Origin: Oligoflexia bacterium | GTDB taxonomy: Bacteria; Bdellovibrionota; UBA1018 | NCBI GenBank assembly: GCA_903895855.1 | Contig: CAITVN010000192.1 | Span: 1-37,848, forward strand | Direction of reading: 5' to 3' | DNA length: 37,848 nt | Part shown: one piece after another, positions 7,642 to 16,157 of the stretch | Numbering within the stretch: position 1 is the first letter of the stretch | Layout of the letters: each line of letters opens with the position of its first letter | Notes under the pieces: model-generated | Database searches by the model: none | Told to the model about the DNA's origin: nothing | What the model saw: only the letters and a program-made list of their open reading frames with translations | Program-made: the position numbers and the translations under genes

Positions 7642-8559
7642 TCAGTTCACTTCAAACCGAGGATCGAAAAACCCCGAAAAGAAGTCGGCCAAGAAATGGC
7701 AAATTTGAATGATGATGCCAAAATAAAGAGTCACCGCGATCAGCACGGGGTAGTCACGGTTGAGAACGCTTGAAACGAATTGTCTGCCGATCCCTGGCAG
7801 TTGAAACAAAGTCTCAACCACAAACGAGCCAACCAGAATTTGTGATGCCAAGGGCCCAAGAACGGCCAGTAAGGGTACCGCACAGTTCTTGAGTGCGTGC
7901 CGAAAATAGATCACATTCAAAGCGAGCCCCTTGGCGTGAGCGGTGCGAATGAAATCAGTTTTGAGAATGTTGGTGAGAGTCGCACGCGTGAGTCTTTGAA
8001 TGAGCGCCATGGGTCGAATTGCTAAAGTCAAAATGGGCAGTACCCACGAAAGTAAACCTTCTTCGGCCAAAGCTGGTGGAAACAAGTTCAGCTTCACACT
8101 GAATACCCAGACCAGGTAGCCGCCAATCAAGAATGAGGGCAAGCTCACACCGGCCATCGATTGCAGTTCAAGGGCGCGGGCAAGCCAAGGGTAGCGAGTG
8201 GTGCCGGCGATGACTCCGAACCAAATGCCCAAAGGTATCGCAAACAAAAGTGACGCAATTCCGAGAGTGAGTGATGTCGGCACGCTCTCTTGGATGATTT
8301 CAGCGACGGGTTTTTCTAGGTACTGAAAAGAGGTTCCAAAGTCGAGGTGAGCAGTTTGACCTAAGAATCGAAAATACTGCGAGGTCAGGGGTAGATCGAG
8401 TCCATACCTGACATTGATATTTTTTTGAACTTCGTAAGGCAGCATTTTTTCGGTGTCAAACGGGCCACCTGGAGCAAGTCTCGCGAGTACAAAGGTTAGG
8501 CTCACGAGAACCCAGAGTGAGACAAGCGAACTTCCCAAAAGAATTAGGATTTTCTTCAA
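7642..8559 (-). CDS. OppB/DppB-type ABC transporter permease
   Basis: At 305 residues this is the usual length of the first permease of peptide/nickel ABC importers. Residues 1-30 form the first membrane helix, followed by the family signature LARLAPGGPFD. Five more helices follow, and the cytoplasmic EAA loop that contacts the ATPase is visible (FIRTAHAKGLALNVIYFRHAL), as are the conserved LPGIGRQFVSSVLNRDYP and the C-terminal FFDPRFE. The start is a TTG whose bases overlap the TGA of the DUF429 gene. Unusually, no second permease, binding protein or ATPase gene is next to it: it is the last gene of its operon and faces a convergent gene. It must either pair with subunits encoded elsewhere or act with an orphan system. 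The substrate cannot be read from sequence. Confidence 0.85.
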   Translation of the reverse strand: MKKILILLGSSLVSLWVLVSLTFVLARLAPGGPFDTEKMLPYEVQKNINVRYGLDLPLTSQYFRFLGQTAHLDFGTSFQYLEKPVAEIIQESVPTSLTLGIASLLFAIPLGIWFGVIAGTTRYPWLARALELQSMAGVSLPSFLIGGYLVWVFSVKLNLFPPALAEEGLLSWVLPILTLAIRPMALIQRLTRATLTNILKTDFIRTAHAKGLALNVIYFRHALKNCAVPLLAVLGPLASQILVGSFVVETLFQLPGIGRQFVSSVLNRDYPVLIAVTLYFGIIIQICHFLADFFSGFFDPRFEVN

Positions 8560-9410
8560 TTACCGTCCTCAAGCGAAGGAAAAGCGACCCAGCCAAATGA
8601 ATCGAGAAACCCTTTCGGGGGTTGCTCGATCTGGTGAATTGTTTTCAATAAACCGCCTAAAGCACAGAAAAAAGCGTCAAAAGCGGGTAACGACTGGCTC
8701 AGTTTTTTTAAATCTCGGTCATATACGAAAATACTATAATAATCGCAAACCGCCTCTAGGATTTCAAATCTCGCATGTGGGCCAGATTCGAGTTGTCGGT
8801 AATCTAAGAAAGTTCTCTTTGGAATTTCTAACTCGCCTGAAAGTGAGGTCACCATGAGTTTAGGCCAAACTTCGACTATTTCTACTGCGGTCTCTAAGTG
8901 GCGCTTCAGGTAGTGAAGGCGGGCCGTGAGCGGGGCTTTGCTTCCGCCCATGGCCTCGTCGACATCGAACCAAAAATCTTTAGCGAATTGATTTTGAAGG
9001 TAATTTCTCACCCAAATTTCAAAAGGTCGTTGAGTGTAAGGAGTCAGAGGCCTGTCGAGAGAATGGTTCTTCATCCATCTCACGGCAGGAACCGAGCATT
9101 TAGGTGCTGTCGGGCAATGTTTCTTGGTGCACTCAATACACGGAGGAAGAGTCAGCGGCACATTAACTCCCAGCACGGTCTTGAAGTCGTGGGGATCTTT
9201 GAGCTCAATAATCGTTTCAATGAGGGCCGAATCGGTCGTTTGGTTTTCTCGTTGTCCAATGCGCTCGTACACATCTAAGAGAAAGACTTTTTTTTCTCTC
9301 GGGTAATACTCTAACGAGGCTAGTGCCGTCTTTTGGTTTCTCGCCCCCGCAAGGTCGAGGCCCAAGAACCGCATCGACGATTGTGTATTCGCCGTCGGCT
9401 TTCGACTCAC
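8556..9410 (-). CDS. DUF429 family protein (RNase H-like fold)
   Basis: The 284-residue product shows the DUF429 pattern: an N-terminal strand with an acidic residue (RFLGLDLAG, Asp19), a middle GVNVPLTLP motif, EVWPKL, and the C-terminal FDAFFCALGG that carries the last acidic position. These acidic residues are those expected for an RNase H-like nuclease active site, although no activity is established for most members. A cysteine cluster (PPCIECTKKHCPTAPKC) after the GVNVPL motif suggests a small metal-binding insertion. Starts with GTG overlapping the stop of the GHMP kinase gene, and its own stop overlaps the permease start, so it is translationally coupled on both sides. Confidence 0.75.
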   Translation of the reverse strand: MSRKPTANTQSSMRFLGLDLAGARNQKTALASLEYYPREKKVFLLDVYERIGQRENQTTDSALIETIIELKDPHDFKTVLGVNVPLTLPPCIECTKKHCPTAPKCSVPAVRWMKNHSLDRPLTPYTQRPFEIWVRNYLQNQFAKDFWFDVDEAMGGSKAPLTARLHYLKRHLETAVEIVEVWPKLMVTSLSGELEIPKRTFLDYRQLESGPHARFEILEAVCDYYSIFVYDRDLKKLSQSLPAFDAFFCALGGLLKTIHQIEQPPKGFLDSFGWVAFPSLEDGN

Positions 9411-10513
9411 GATTGGGTGACCTCTAGACCTTTTTCACATACGTGAAACTCAAGGTGCTCTACGCCAGTCTGAACCACCCGGTTAATGAGTTCTTTTCGA
9501 AGGTCGGGATTAGTTGACGGCAGAAAGAAAAAGAAACACCCGCCGCCACCGGCTCCGCAAATTTTTCCGGCCCTAATTCCCAGTTCTTGAGCGATGTGAA
9601 AAGCCTTGTCGATTTCAGGTGTCGAAATGCTTTGGGCCAAATGCCGTCTCACATTCCACTCGTCGGCGATTGCCGTTTGGGCCGCGCTAAAGTCACGTAG
9701 GCTGAGTGCGGTGTCGAGTTTTAAGGTTGAGTTCGCGATCGCTTGAAAATGGTCTCGAACTGAGCGATCTCCATCAATTAAGTTTTTGAAAAGTGTCCAA
9801 TTATTAATGCCCGAATTACGGCTTTTGCCTGAGTAAAAAAGAATCAAGTGGTTTTGAAGCATTTTGAGCAAGTCTGCTGAATACGCTGAGCGGGCATTGA
9901 CCCCTGGTCGCCACTCGAGTTTTTGTAAGCCACCGTAAAGTGAGCCATGGTAATCTTGCAGCCCGGCTGGAACTTTAATCACGGTAGATTCGATGTCTTT
10001 TGCGACATTGATGAGTTCAGTGCCTTGCTTCATCAATTGGCTAATCCAATCAACAGAGGTTGACTGGGATTTCGGAACTGCCCAAGTCTTTAGTGCACCG
10101 ATCAGCGAAATGGCAAGGGCAGAAGACCCCCCAAGACCCGCACCTGCTGGGCTCTGGGCCCGTGTGCGAAGCCGCACACTCAAAGTTGAATCGAAAGTCG
10201 AGTTTGAGACTTTTTCATTTTTAAAGAAGCGAGCGAGCTTCACGAGTAGTTCGAGAGCTGGGGGGGGTTGATACCGGTCAAGTTCGCTCCATTTTAAAAA
10301 AATCGAGGCCTGTTGGTCATCGGTGATGAATTCAATTCCGGCATCAGCCGAAGTTTCAGAGTTTTTGAATTCATTTAGCTCGGTTTCGGCGTAAAGTGAA
10401 ATCGCGACGTTAATCGTAACAGGGTTGTCGAGTAACAAGTAAAGCGGCCAAATATCAAGAGTACCCCCAGCAAGATCAATGCGAGTGGGGGCTTTCGAGC
10501 GAATAGTTCTCAT
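9407..10513 (-). CDS. GHMP-family sugar kinase, HddA-like
   Basis: 368 residues. The order of motifs is that of the kinase group related to D-glycero-D-manno-heptose 7-phosphate kinase: N-terminal APTRIDLAGGTLDIWPLY, then the ATP-binding SPAGAGLGGSSAL (GHMP motif 2), then a VPAGLQDYHGSLYGG segment typical of this group, and the C-terminal CGAGGGGCFFFFLP (motif 3). It transfers phosphate from ATP to a small hydroxylated substrate, most likely a sugar or sugar phosphate; which one cannot be told from sequence. ATG at 10513 has AGGG ten bases upstream, and the gene begins three bases after the hpt stop. The N-terminal AGGTLDIWPLY segment differs from the mevalonate-type kinases at the right end of the window, so a sugar substrate is preferred. 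Confidence 0.75.
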   Translation of the reverse strand: MRTIRSKAPTRIDLAGGTLDIWPLYLLLDNPVTINVAISLYAETELNEFKNSETSADAGIEFITDDQQASIFLKWSELDRYQPPPALELLVKLARFFKNEKVSNSTFDSTLSVRLRTRAQSPAGAGLGGSSALAISLIGALKTWAVPKSQSTSVDWISQLMKQGTELINVAKDIESTVIKVPAGLQDYHGSLYGGLQKLEWRPGVNARSAYSADLLKMLQNHLILFYSGKSRNSGINNWTLFKNLIDGDRSVRDHFQAIANSTLKLDTALSLRDFSAAQTAIADEWNVRRHLAQSISTPEIDKAFHIAQELGIRAGKICGAGGGGCFFFFLPSTNPDLRKELINRVVQTGVEHLEFHVCEKGLEVTQS

Positions 10514-10516
10514 GGC

Positions 10517-11056
10517 TTAGTGACCCTGTTCTAGGTAACCAATGTAGGGGAGTTCGCGGAATTTTCCGGCAAAGTCGACGCCATAACCCACCACGAATTC
10601 GCTGCCGATCTTAAAGCCGATGTAATCGACATCCATCTCAGTTTTTAGGCACTCAGGCTTCAATAAGAGCGCGCAGCTTTTCAAAGATGCAGGTTTACGG
10701 GCTTTTAGAGCACTCATGATGTAAAAAAGAGTGAGACCCGTGTCGACGATGTCTTCAACAATGAGTACGTGCTTGCCTTCTAGCGGTTCGTTGATATCGA
10801 GGGTTACTTTCACTTCGCCTGACGACACCATTTTATTTCCGTAGCTTGAAACGCCTAGAAATTCGCAGGTAATGGGTAGGTCCATTTGGCGAATGAGGTC
10901 AGAGAAAAAGATGAAGCTGCCTTTGAGCACACAAACGGCAACGACTTCTCTACCTTGATAGTCAGTTGCGATTTCGCGGGCTAGCTCGGCCACGCGCTTT
11001 TGAAGTTGAACTTCAGGAATCAGTAATTTTGGAGTCAATTTTTTTTCTTCAGACAT
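10517..11056 (-). CDS. hpt: Hypoxanthine phosphoribosyltransferase
   Basis: Converts hypoxanthine (and usually guanine) plus PRPP to IMP/GMP in the cytoplasm. The 179-residue length is typical of bacterial Hpt. The PRPP-binding loop VEDIVDTGLTL is intact, preceded by the LKGSFIFFSDLIR segment of the family, and the purine-binding end (IGFKIGSEFVVGYGVDF) with the C-terminal LPYIG is present. It overlaps the end of the uracil phosphoribosyltransferase gene by eight bases and is followed after three bases by the GHMP kinase, so it is co-transcribed with pyrimidine salvage genes. Confidence 0.93.
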   Translation of the reverse strand: MSEEKKLTPKLLIPEVQLQKRVAELAREIATDYQGREVVAVCVLKGSFIFFSDLIRQMDLPITCEFLGVSSYGNKMVSSGEVKVTLDINEPLEGKHVLIVEDIVDTGLTLFYIMSALKARKPASLKSCALLLKPECLKTEMDVDYIGFKIGSEFVVGYGVDFAGKFRELPYIGYLEQGH

Positions 11057-11867
11057 AGGCGTTATTTAGAACCTCTCCTAGGCCGCCCCCTCCAGGGACG
11101 ATGTATTGTTTATCGTTTAGTCCACGTTCTTCATTCCACAGTGATCCCGGAACTGCTTTCAATGCTGCCTGAGAAGACAAACCTCGGTCAAGTCGAACTG
11201 CATACACAATCAGGTCAGGGTGTGTTTTTGTTACTTTTGCGAGATACTCGGGAGTGACGATGCAGTGAAGGGCAATGTATTTTCGGGCGTTTCCCTTAGA
11301 CTTAAAAAGGTTTAGGGTTTCGCAAAGGGTTGAGCCTGTGGCACCCATAGGGTCGGGAAAAATCACGATGGCATCGTCAACCGAGCCCCCAATCTTATGA
11401 CCCGATACTTCACTGCCAGTCACCTGCCTGGCCAGATCAGTGGTTCGGGCAATGCTGATGTGGTCTTGCCTAACCTGGTGGGGGTTCATGAAGTAGTTTA
11501 GCGAGTTGTAGCAAACGTGTGAGGGTAGGGTGCCCGCGCGCGCGAGGTTGACTGAAACGACAGGTACATTCGGGTCAACGACCGGGCCAATGTAAACGGC
11601 TTCGGGGTGGTCAACAAACATTCGCGTTTTCACTTCTGCTGTCTTGGTAGGAAACTCTTTATTGACGACAATATTCAAAAGCGATTGATAAATCGTCGAA
11701 ATCAGCTCGTTGACGAACGGCTGATGAGTCTCAGGAGCGCAGAGTTTTGCCAGATGTGAAAGTAAGAACGGATTCGAGAGCAAGTGAATATTCTTGCCGT
11801 AGTGGTGTTTGATTTCAGAGACGGTGTACGTGATGTCTTGAAATTGAGAGTCCAAAAGATTATCCAA
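11049..11867 (-). CDS. upp: Uracil phosphoribosyltransferase-like protein
   Basis: Makes UMP from uracil and PRPP. The PRPP loop is [14 protein letters not shown], and the uracil-binding C-terminus [20 protein letters not shown] is well matched to the UPRTase family. The N-terminal part ([17 protein letters not shown]) corresponds to the conserved HPL segment, where His-Pro is replaced by Asn-Pro. At 272 residues it is longer than the roughly 208 of typical bacterial Upp and has an insertion before the PRPP site ([16 protein letters not shown]), so it belongs to the broader UPRTase superfamily and strict substrate identity is less certain. TTG start at 11867 within the end of tdk, overlapping by eight bases. 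Confidence 0.82.
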   Translation of the reverse strand: MDNLLDSQFQDITYTVSEIKHHYGKNIHLLSNPFLLSHLAKLCAPETHQPFVNELISTIYQSLLNIVVNKEFPTKTAEVKTRMFVDHPEAVYIGPVVDPNVPVVSVNLARAGTLPSHVCYNSLNYFMNPHQVRQDHISIARTTDLARQVTGSEVSGHKIGGSVDDAIVIFPDPMGATGSTLCETLNLFKSKGNARKYIALHCIVTPEYLAKVTKTHPDLIVYAVRLDRGLSSQAALKAVPGSLWNEERGLNDKQYIVPGGGGLGEVLNNAYV

Positions 11868-12579
11868 CTTGGTCTACCACGGCCTTAGGTGCCTTGGTGT
11901 CAGTTGTTAGGCCCATCTGGCCTAAACTGGGTTCATGGCAAAATCGACACCTCGCTTCGTACATCTCTTTGGCCCCCACTTCGACAACGGGCGATTGAGA
12001 GTTGCCAACTAAACGTTGGGTACGAGAAGCCGGAGCTCCGCACACCACGCAAATCGCAGACAGTTTGGTCACCATCTCAGCCACCGCGAGCAGTTTTGGC
12101 ATGGGACCAAACGGGAGGCCACGAAAATCCATGTCTAAGCCAGCCACAATCACGCGAATACCGCGGTAGGCGAGTTTCTGAGCGACTTCGACGATGCCGT
12201 CATCAAAAAATTGGGCTTCATCGATACCCACGACTCGGGTGTTGTCTTCGACCTTTTCTAAGATTTCTTTCGAGCTGTTCACGGGCGTCGATAAGATGCG
12301 ATTGGCATCATGGCTTTGCACATGGTCAACACTGTAGCGTATGTCGATGGCTGGCTTGAATACCTGGGTCTTTTGGCGGCCAATTTGGGCACGTTTCAGC
12401 CGGCGAACCAATTCTTCGGTCTTGCCGCTAAACATACTTCCGCAAACAACTTCAATGAATCCTGGTAACGATTTATGGAGCATATACAAGAATCGATACC
12501 ACCTCAGTTTTTGGGGCTCAATGAGGAAGTTGGCGATGCCTTCGATTTGATCAGACGAGAGGCTAACCTTGTGCGTCAA
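11860..12579 (-). CDS. tdk: Thymidine kinase, type II
   Basis: Phosphorylates thymidine to dTMP. The Walker A loop CGSMFSGKT (about residues 46-54), the Walker B/catalytic GIDEAQFF, the lasso-region [18 protein letters not shown] and the two zinc-binding cysteine pairs (CVVCG and CRFC) are all present. The start is taken as TTG at 12579, which has AGGA nine bases upstream; the ATG at residue 33 has no ribosome-binding site. This gives a 40-residue N-terminal extension ([19 protein letters not shown]) before the kinase core that ordinary Tdk proteins lack. First gene of the salvage operon and divergent from the dicarboxylate symporter. Confidence 0.92.
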   Translation of the reverse strand: MTHKVSLSSDQIEGIANFLIEPQKLRWYRFLYMLHKSLPGFIEVVCGSMFSGKTEELVRRLKRAQIGRQKTQVFKPAIDIRYSVDHVQSHDANRILSTPVNSSKEILEKVEDNTRVVGIDEAQFFDDGIVEVAQKLAYRGIRVIVAGLDMDFRGLPFGPMPKLLAVAEMVTKLSAICVVCGAPASRTQRLVGNSQSPVVEVGAKEMYEARCRFCHEPSLGQMGLTTDTKAPKAVVDQVG

Positions 12580-12628
12580 TCAATAATTCCTAGCATGATT
12601 TTAGATAAGAAGCCAAATTAGTCACATC
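12580..12628. promoter_or_regulatory. Short divergent promoter region tdk / dicarboxylate symporter
   Basis: Only 49 bases separate the two divergent start codons, so the promoters must overlap each other or the coding regions. The stretch is AT-rich; no consensus -35/-10 pair stands out, and only the AGGA site of tdk can be named. Confidence 0.3.
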
Positions 12629-13876
12629 ATGATTAAAATCTGGAAATCGCATCTGTATTTCTTTGTTATTATGGCCATTGTGATCGGCGGAGTCATTGGG
12701 GCTCTGAGACCTGAATTGGGGATCTCGCTCAAGCCCCTGGGGGATGGCTTCATCTCACTGGTTAAAATGCTGATCGGCCCGATCGTTTTCTGTACGGTTG
12801 CGTTAGGTATCGCTGGCGCGGGTTCGCTCGAGAAGGTGGGCAAGATTGGCTGGAAGTCGTTGCTTTACTTTGAGGTCGTGTCGACCTTTGCCCTGGTGAT
12901 TGGGCTAATGGTTGGCAATGTGCTCAAACCCGGTTCGGGCTTGGGTTCACTCACTCAGACAATCGACAATAGCTCGGCCGTCGAGTTCACCAAGAAAGCA
13001 GAGAGCGTTCATTTTGCAGACACCGTACTAAAGCTAATACCGAAGACATTTGTCGATGCTTTCTCATCGAACGGCGAGTTGCTGCAGATCTTGTTAATTG
13101 CTATCTTGTTTGGTTTTGCACTAGGCCGTATTGGCGAGCGCGGAAAACCGGTGGCTCATTTTCTTGAAAGCTTTTCAGATATTTTCTTTGGTATGATCAA
13201 CGCTGTCATGATGCTGGCGCCACTGGGGGCGGGCGGTGCGATGGCGTTTACAATCGGAAAATATGGTGTAGCTAGTCTAAAGCCGATGTTGTTCTTGATG
13301 GCTTGTTTTTATTTAACCTGTTTAATATTTATACTCGTCGTCTTAGGTATTGTTTGTCGGTTTATGGGGGTGAGAATTACAAAATTCTTGTACCTCATTA
13401 AAGACGAACTATTTACGGTTCTCGCCACGTCTTCGTCTGAAAGTGCGTTGGCGCCGTTGATGAAGAAACTTCAAAAAGTGGGATGCCCGCGATCGATTGT
13501 TGGCTTGGTGATACCCGCTGGGTATTCGTTTAACCTCGACGGCACTAACATCTATTTGACACTCAGTATTTTGTTTATCGCACAAGCTTACGGCGTCGAC
13601 TTGAGCCTGACTGACCAATTCACGATCATGGGCGTGGCCATGCTGACTTCAAAAGGAGCATCAGGAGTGACAGGCGCCGGCTTCATCACACTTGCCGCAA
13701 CGCTAGCGGTGGTTCCAAAAATACCGATTTCGGGTCTTGCTCTCATTTTGGGTATCGATCGATTCATGTCTGAAGCGCGTGCTGTCACCAACATCATCGG
13801 CAACGGTGTCGCGGCACTTTTTATCTCGCACTGGGAAGGCGAGCTCGATAGTGTAAAAAAGCAAGACCTTCGCTAA
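12629..13876 (+). CDS. Dicarboxylate/amino acid:cation symporter (DctA/GltP family)
   Basis: 415-residue inner-membrane carrier of the DAACS family, which imports C4-dicarboxylates or acidic amino acids with Na+ or H+. The core signatures are visible: the serine-rich re-entrant loop (ATSSSESALAPLMKKL), the substrate/cation motif GYSFNLDGTNIYL, and the second hairpin LTSKGASGVTGAGFI followed by DRFMSEARAVTNIIGNGVA. Eight membrane helices are evident. The choice between succinate/fumarate and glutamate/aspartate cannot be made by eye. No clear ribosome-binding site before the ATG. The next gene starts 21 bases after its stop and may be co-transcribed. Confidence 0.9.
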   Translation: MIKIWKSHLYFFVIMAIVIGGVIGALRPELGISLKPLGDGFISLVKMLIGPIVFCTVALGIAGAGSLEKVGKIGWKSLLYFEVVSTFALVIGLMVGNVLKPGSGLGSLTQTIDNSSAVEFTKKAESVHFADTVLKLIPKTFVDAFSSNGELLQILLIAILFGFALGRIGERGKPVAHFLESFSDIFFGMINAVMMLAPLGAGGAMAFTIGKYGVASLKPMLFLMACFYLTCLIFILVVLGIVCRFMGVRITKFLYLIKDELFTVLATSSSESALAPLMKKLQKVGCPRSIVGLVIPAGYSFNLDGTNIYLTLSILFIAQAYGVDLSLTDQFTIMGVAMLTSKGASGVTGAGFITLAATLAVVPKIPISGLALILGIDRFMSEARAVTNIIGNGVAALFISHWEGELDSVKKQDLR

Positions 13877-13897
13877 AAAGCTGCTATCATTATTTTC

Positions 13898-15505
13898 ATG
13901 ACACGAAAAAGAACTCTGGCAAAAAGTTTTGCACTCTTTGGTTTTGCGCTAATTCTGGGCGGAGAACTGAGTCAATCGGCTCAAGCGAGAATCGCTCATT
14001 GGAGCGATATTCGTTCGTGGGAACCCCTAAGTCCTCGCTGGGCGGTGGCAAAAAATAGCTCAGGCAAGCGCATCGCGGTCTATGATTTGAGTTTTCGTCG
14101 CTTTTTTGACCATGCTCCTTTGGGAATTATGGGCGATGAAGTGCAGACCCCAAGGGCCGTTGCGCAGATCTTAGACCAGCAAGTGAATGAAAATCCCGAG
14201 GCAGGACTTTCACTTTCTCGACCCTTGCGGAGTTGGATTCGCCAGACGCTTGAAAATAACCCAAAAAGCAATGATGAAGTGACTAGAGTTGGCTTGGCAG
14301 AAATGCTGCCAGAAAACTGGTGGAAAGCCGCTATCTGGAAAGATCAACGCCGTTTTGGTTCGGCCGAAGAGGCTCCCGAACGGTTTACTCTCGCAGACTT
14401 TGCCTTCGAATCGCTCTCGCTTGACCCAGTAAAATTTTCAAAAGCATTACACAAAATTGAAAATTTTGAATTCGTTGATTCGCACGAAGATTTCGAAGAG
14501 AGACAAGCCTCGAAGTTGGGTTCGGGACTCTTGTCTCGAATAGAATTTCAGAAGCTTGCGAATGGATCTTACCAGATTTCTTATACTGATGCGCCCCCCA
14601 GCGAACGCCTCATGATTGACGGGGTTTCGCGGCCCTTGAAAATTATTGATTACCAGTGGGTTGGTTATGGGGCGCTGATTTCGATCTTAACGTCATCATT
14701 TAGGTACCTGCTGAGCTTTGCGGTCGGTCAAATTCCAAACCCTTTTGTTGGCCACCTTTTAGAGGTCTCGGTCACTCGAATTATTGAGCTGAAAGAAGAA
14801 CAGCGCAGCCTGCACTTGGCCATGTTTCTTGAGGTTGTAGAAGATTTTGAAACCGGTGACTTGAATGCGCAAACAGAAACCGTTTCTGAAATTTTTCAGA
14901 CGGCTCCTAAAAGAAATTATCTAGGAAAATACCTCACCTTGTCTGAAGCCACTCTGATCAGCGTTTGGAAGTTTCTCTTCAAGAGTCCAACGAAGGTATG
15001 GAAAAAGGCGTTAAGGACTCAAGCGACGACTGCCGACCGTAATTTGGCGAAGTTGGGAGAGTTGGGTTTCGTGACCACGGGCACCCATTCACGGTTTCGC
15101 TGGGCGAAGATGCCAGGCGCAAATAACTTGATGAGTTTGTCTTGCAAAGAACGGTTTCAACCGCATCATTGGTGTGTCGCTATCGATTACCTGAATCCAG
15201 AGAAAAAGATTGCCGAGCGTAAAGCGCTTGAGATGGCGATGTTTTATACACAATATTGGCTAAAATTCGTGCCCTACGTAGGGGGTTTGATTTTTGCCGG
15301 TATTCGTGAACTCTTCTCTTCACCGATTCGAACCGCCCAGTGGTGGGAGTCGCGGTTGATCAGTCACCTAGAGCGTAATGACCCAGGCGAATCATTTAAG
15401 CTCGAACTTGATCTCTTGCATCGGCAGAATTTCAATCCCTTCTTGATCGACCATGAGCAAGCCCAGGCTTTAGTTCTGGCGAGACGTAAGGCTTTCGGTA
15501 TCTGA
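13898..15505 (+). CDS. Secreted protein of unknown function
   Basis: 535 residues. The first 29 form a Sec signal peptide (MTRKRTLAKSFALFGFALIL then GGELSQSAQA), so the protein is exported to the periplasm or beyond. The rest is mixed alpha/beta, rich in Trp, Phe and Glu, with a moderately hydrophobic segment around residues 250-290 (SILTSSFRYLLSFAVG) and another near 455-475 (KFVPYVGGLIFAG). Two cysteines occur near residues 411 and 420 (SLSCKERFQPHHWCVA) and could form a disulfide. No enzymatic motif is recognisable. It ends at the convergent junction that contains the long inverted repeat. Confidence 0.65.
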   Translation: MTRKRTLAKSFALFGFALILGGELSQSAQARIAHWSDIRSWEPLSPRWAVAKNSSGKRIAVYDLSFRRFFDHAPLGIMGDEVQTPRAVAQILDQQVNENPEAGLSLSRPLRSWIRQTLENNPKSNDEVTRVGLAEMLPENWWKAAIWKDQRRFGSAEEAPERFTLADFAFESLSLDPVKFSKALHKIENFEFVDSHEDFEERQASKLGSGLLSRIEFQKLANGSYQISYTDAPPSERLMIDGVSRPLKIIDYQWVGYGALISILTSSFRYLLSFAVGQIPNPFVGHLLEVSVTRIIELKEEQRSLHLAMFLEVVEDFETGDLNAQTETVSEIFQTAPKRNYLGKYLTLSEATLISVWKFLFKSPTKVWKKALRTQATTADRNLAKLGELGFVTTGTHSRFRWAKMPGANNLMSLSCKERFQPHHWCVAIDYLNPEKKIAERKALEMAMFYTQYWLKFVPYVGGLIFAGIRELFSSPIRTAQWWESRLISHLERNDPGESFKLELDLLHRQNFNPFLIDHEQAQALVLARRKAFGI

Positions 15506-15530
15506 GTGCGGCCGCCTCCTGCGTTACCTG

Positions 15531-15671
15531 CCCCTATGAATTGAGTACCCCATTTGCTCTCCCTATTTTTTTTGGGCTCGGGCGTCGCATGGATGCGACA
15601 AAAGCCCGTGAAAACTGGATGTTTGCTCCAAAAAAATAGGGAGAGTAAATGGGGCACTCAATTCGTAGGGG
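15531..15671. repeat. Long imperfect inverted repeat, two 42-base arms
   Basis: The left arm (15531-15572) starts CCCCTATGAATTGAGTACCC and ends in a T-run; the right arm (15630-15671) starts with an A-run and ends CTCAATTCGTAGGGG. They pair over 42 positions with only three non-Watson-Crick positions, two of which are G-T pairs on the plus strand. The 57-base interior holds a second perfect stem, GTCGCAT-GG-ATGCGAC (15583-15598), flanked by GGGCT/AGCCC. Lying between convergent genes it may act as a bidirectional terminator, since each strand carries a T-run of seven or eight within the arms. Its length also fits a small REP/MITE-like element. Confidence 0.8.
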
Positions 15672-15674
15672 GAC

Positions 15675-16157
15675 TTACCTAGTTTCGTGTTTTAGTTTCT
15701 TGGCTCGTTTAGCAAGCTCATACATTTCTCCGCCTTCTTCAGCCGAGCCACACCCTTCGAAAGTTTGGTTGTGAAACTCAAGGTTGAGTCGAATACGAAA
15801 CAGATCAACGCAAGGTAGGTCGAGGTATTCAGGTGACTGGGGTGAGCGGGCTTTAGAGAGTCCATGACGAATAGTGTATGACCGAACTTGACTCAGCCAT
15901 TGTCGATAGTCTTGTCGGTCGAGTAGGCCTTCATTCAGAAGCTCAGATCGCCGATAGAGCGCGTAGTGAACAATTGCCTCGGTAGAATTGATAGAAATTC
16001 GATAGCGCTCTTTATTTTGAAAATAGACAAAATCAACCTCGCCGTAATCTCCGCCTTCTGTTTGAACCGGGTCATACGTTCGAGAACTCGCGCAGTTTAA
16101 AGAAAAAGTGATCAAAGCCGGCGAAAGAATCGATGCAGCAATAGCCCTAATTTTCAT
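15675..16157 (-). CDS. Small exported protein, possible lipoprotein
   Basis: 160 residues with an N-terminal export signal (MKIRAIAASILSPALITFSL) followed by NCASS. The cysteine could be a lipidation site, but SLNC is a poor lipobox, so simple secretion is also possible. The mature part has a predicted beta-rich domain (GEVDFVYFQNKERYRISINS) and a helical C-terminus, with two cysteines (LPCVDLF, FEGCGS). No known family recognised. Its ATG overlaps the stop of the upstream HExxH peptidase gene by four bases (ATGA), which ties the two proteins together; it is the last gene of the Gld-type cluster. Confidence 0.6.
   Translation of the reverse strand: MKIRAIAASILSPALITFSLNCASSRTYDPVQTEGGDYGEVDFVYFQNKERYRISINSTEAIVHYALYRRSELLNEGLLDRQDYRQWLSQVRSYTIRHGLSKARSPQSPEYLDLPCVDLFRIRLNLEFHNQTFEGCGSAEEGGEMYELAKRAKKLKHETR

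Noticed and set aside
15364..15657. 97-codon minus-strand frame across the end of the secreted protein gene and the inverted repeat
   Set aside because: Half lies antisense to a real gene and half inside the repeat; basic, low-information translation and no ribosome-binding site.
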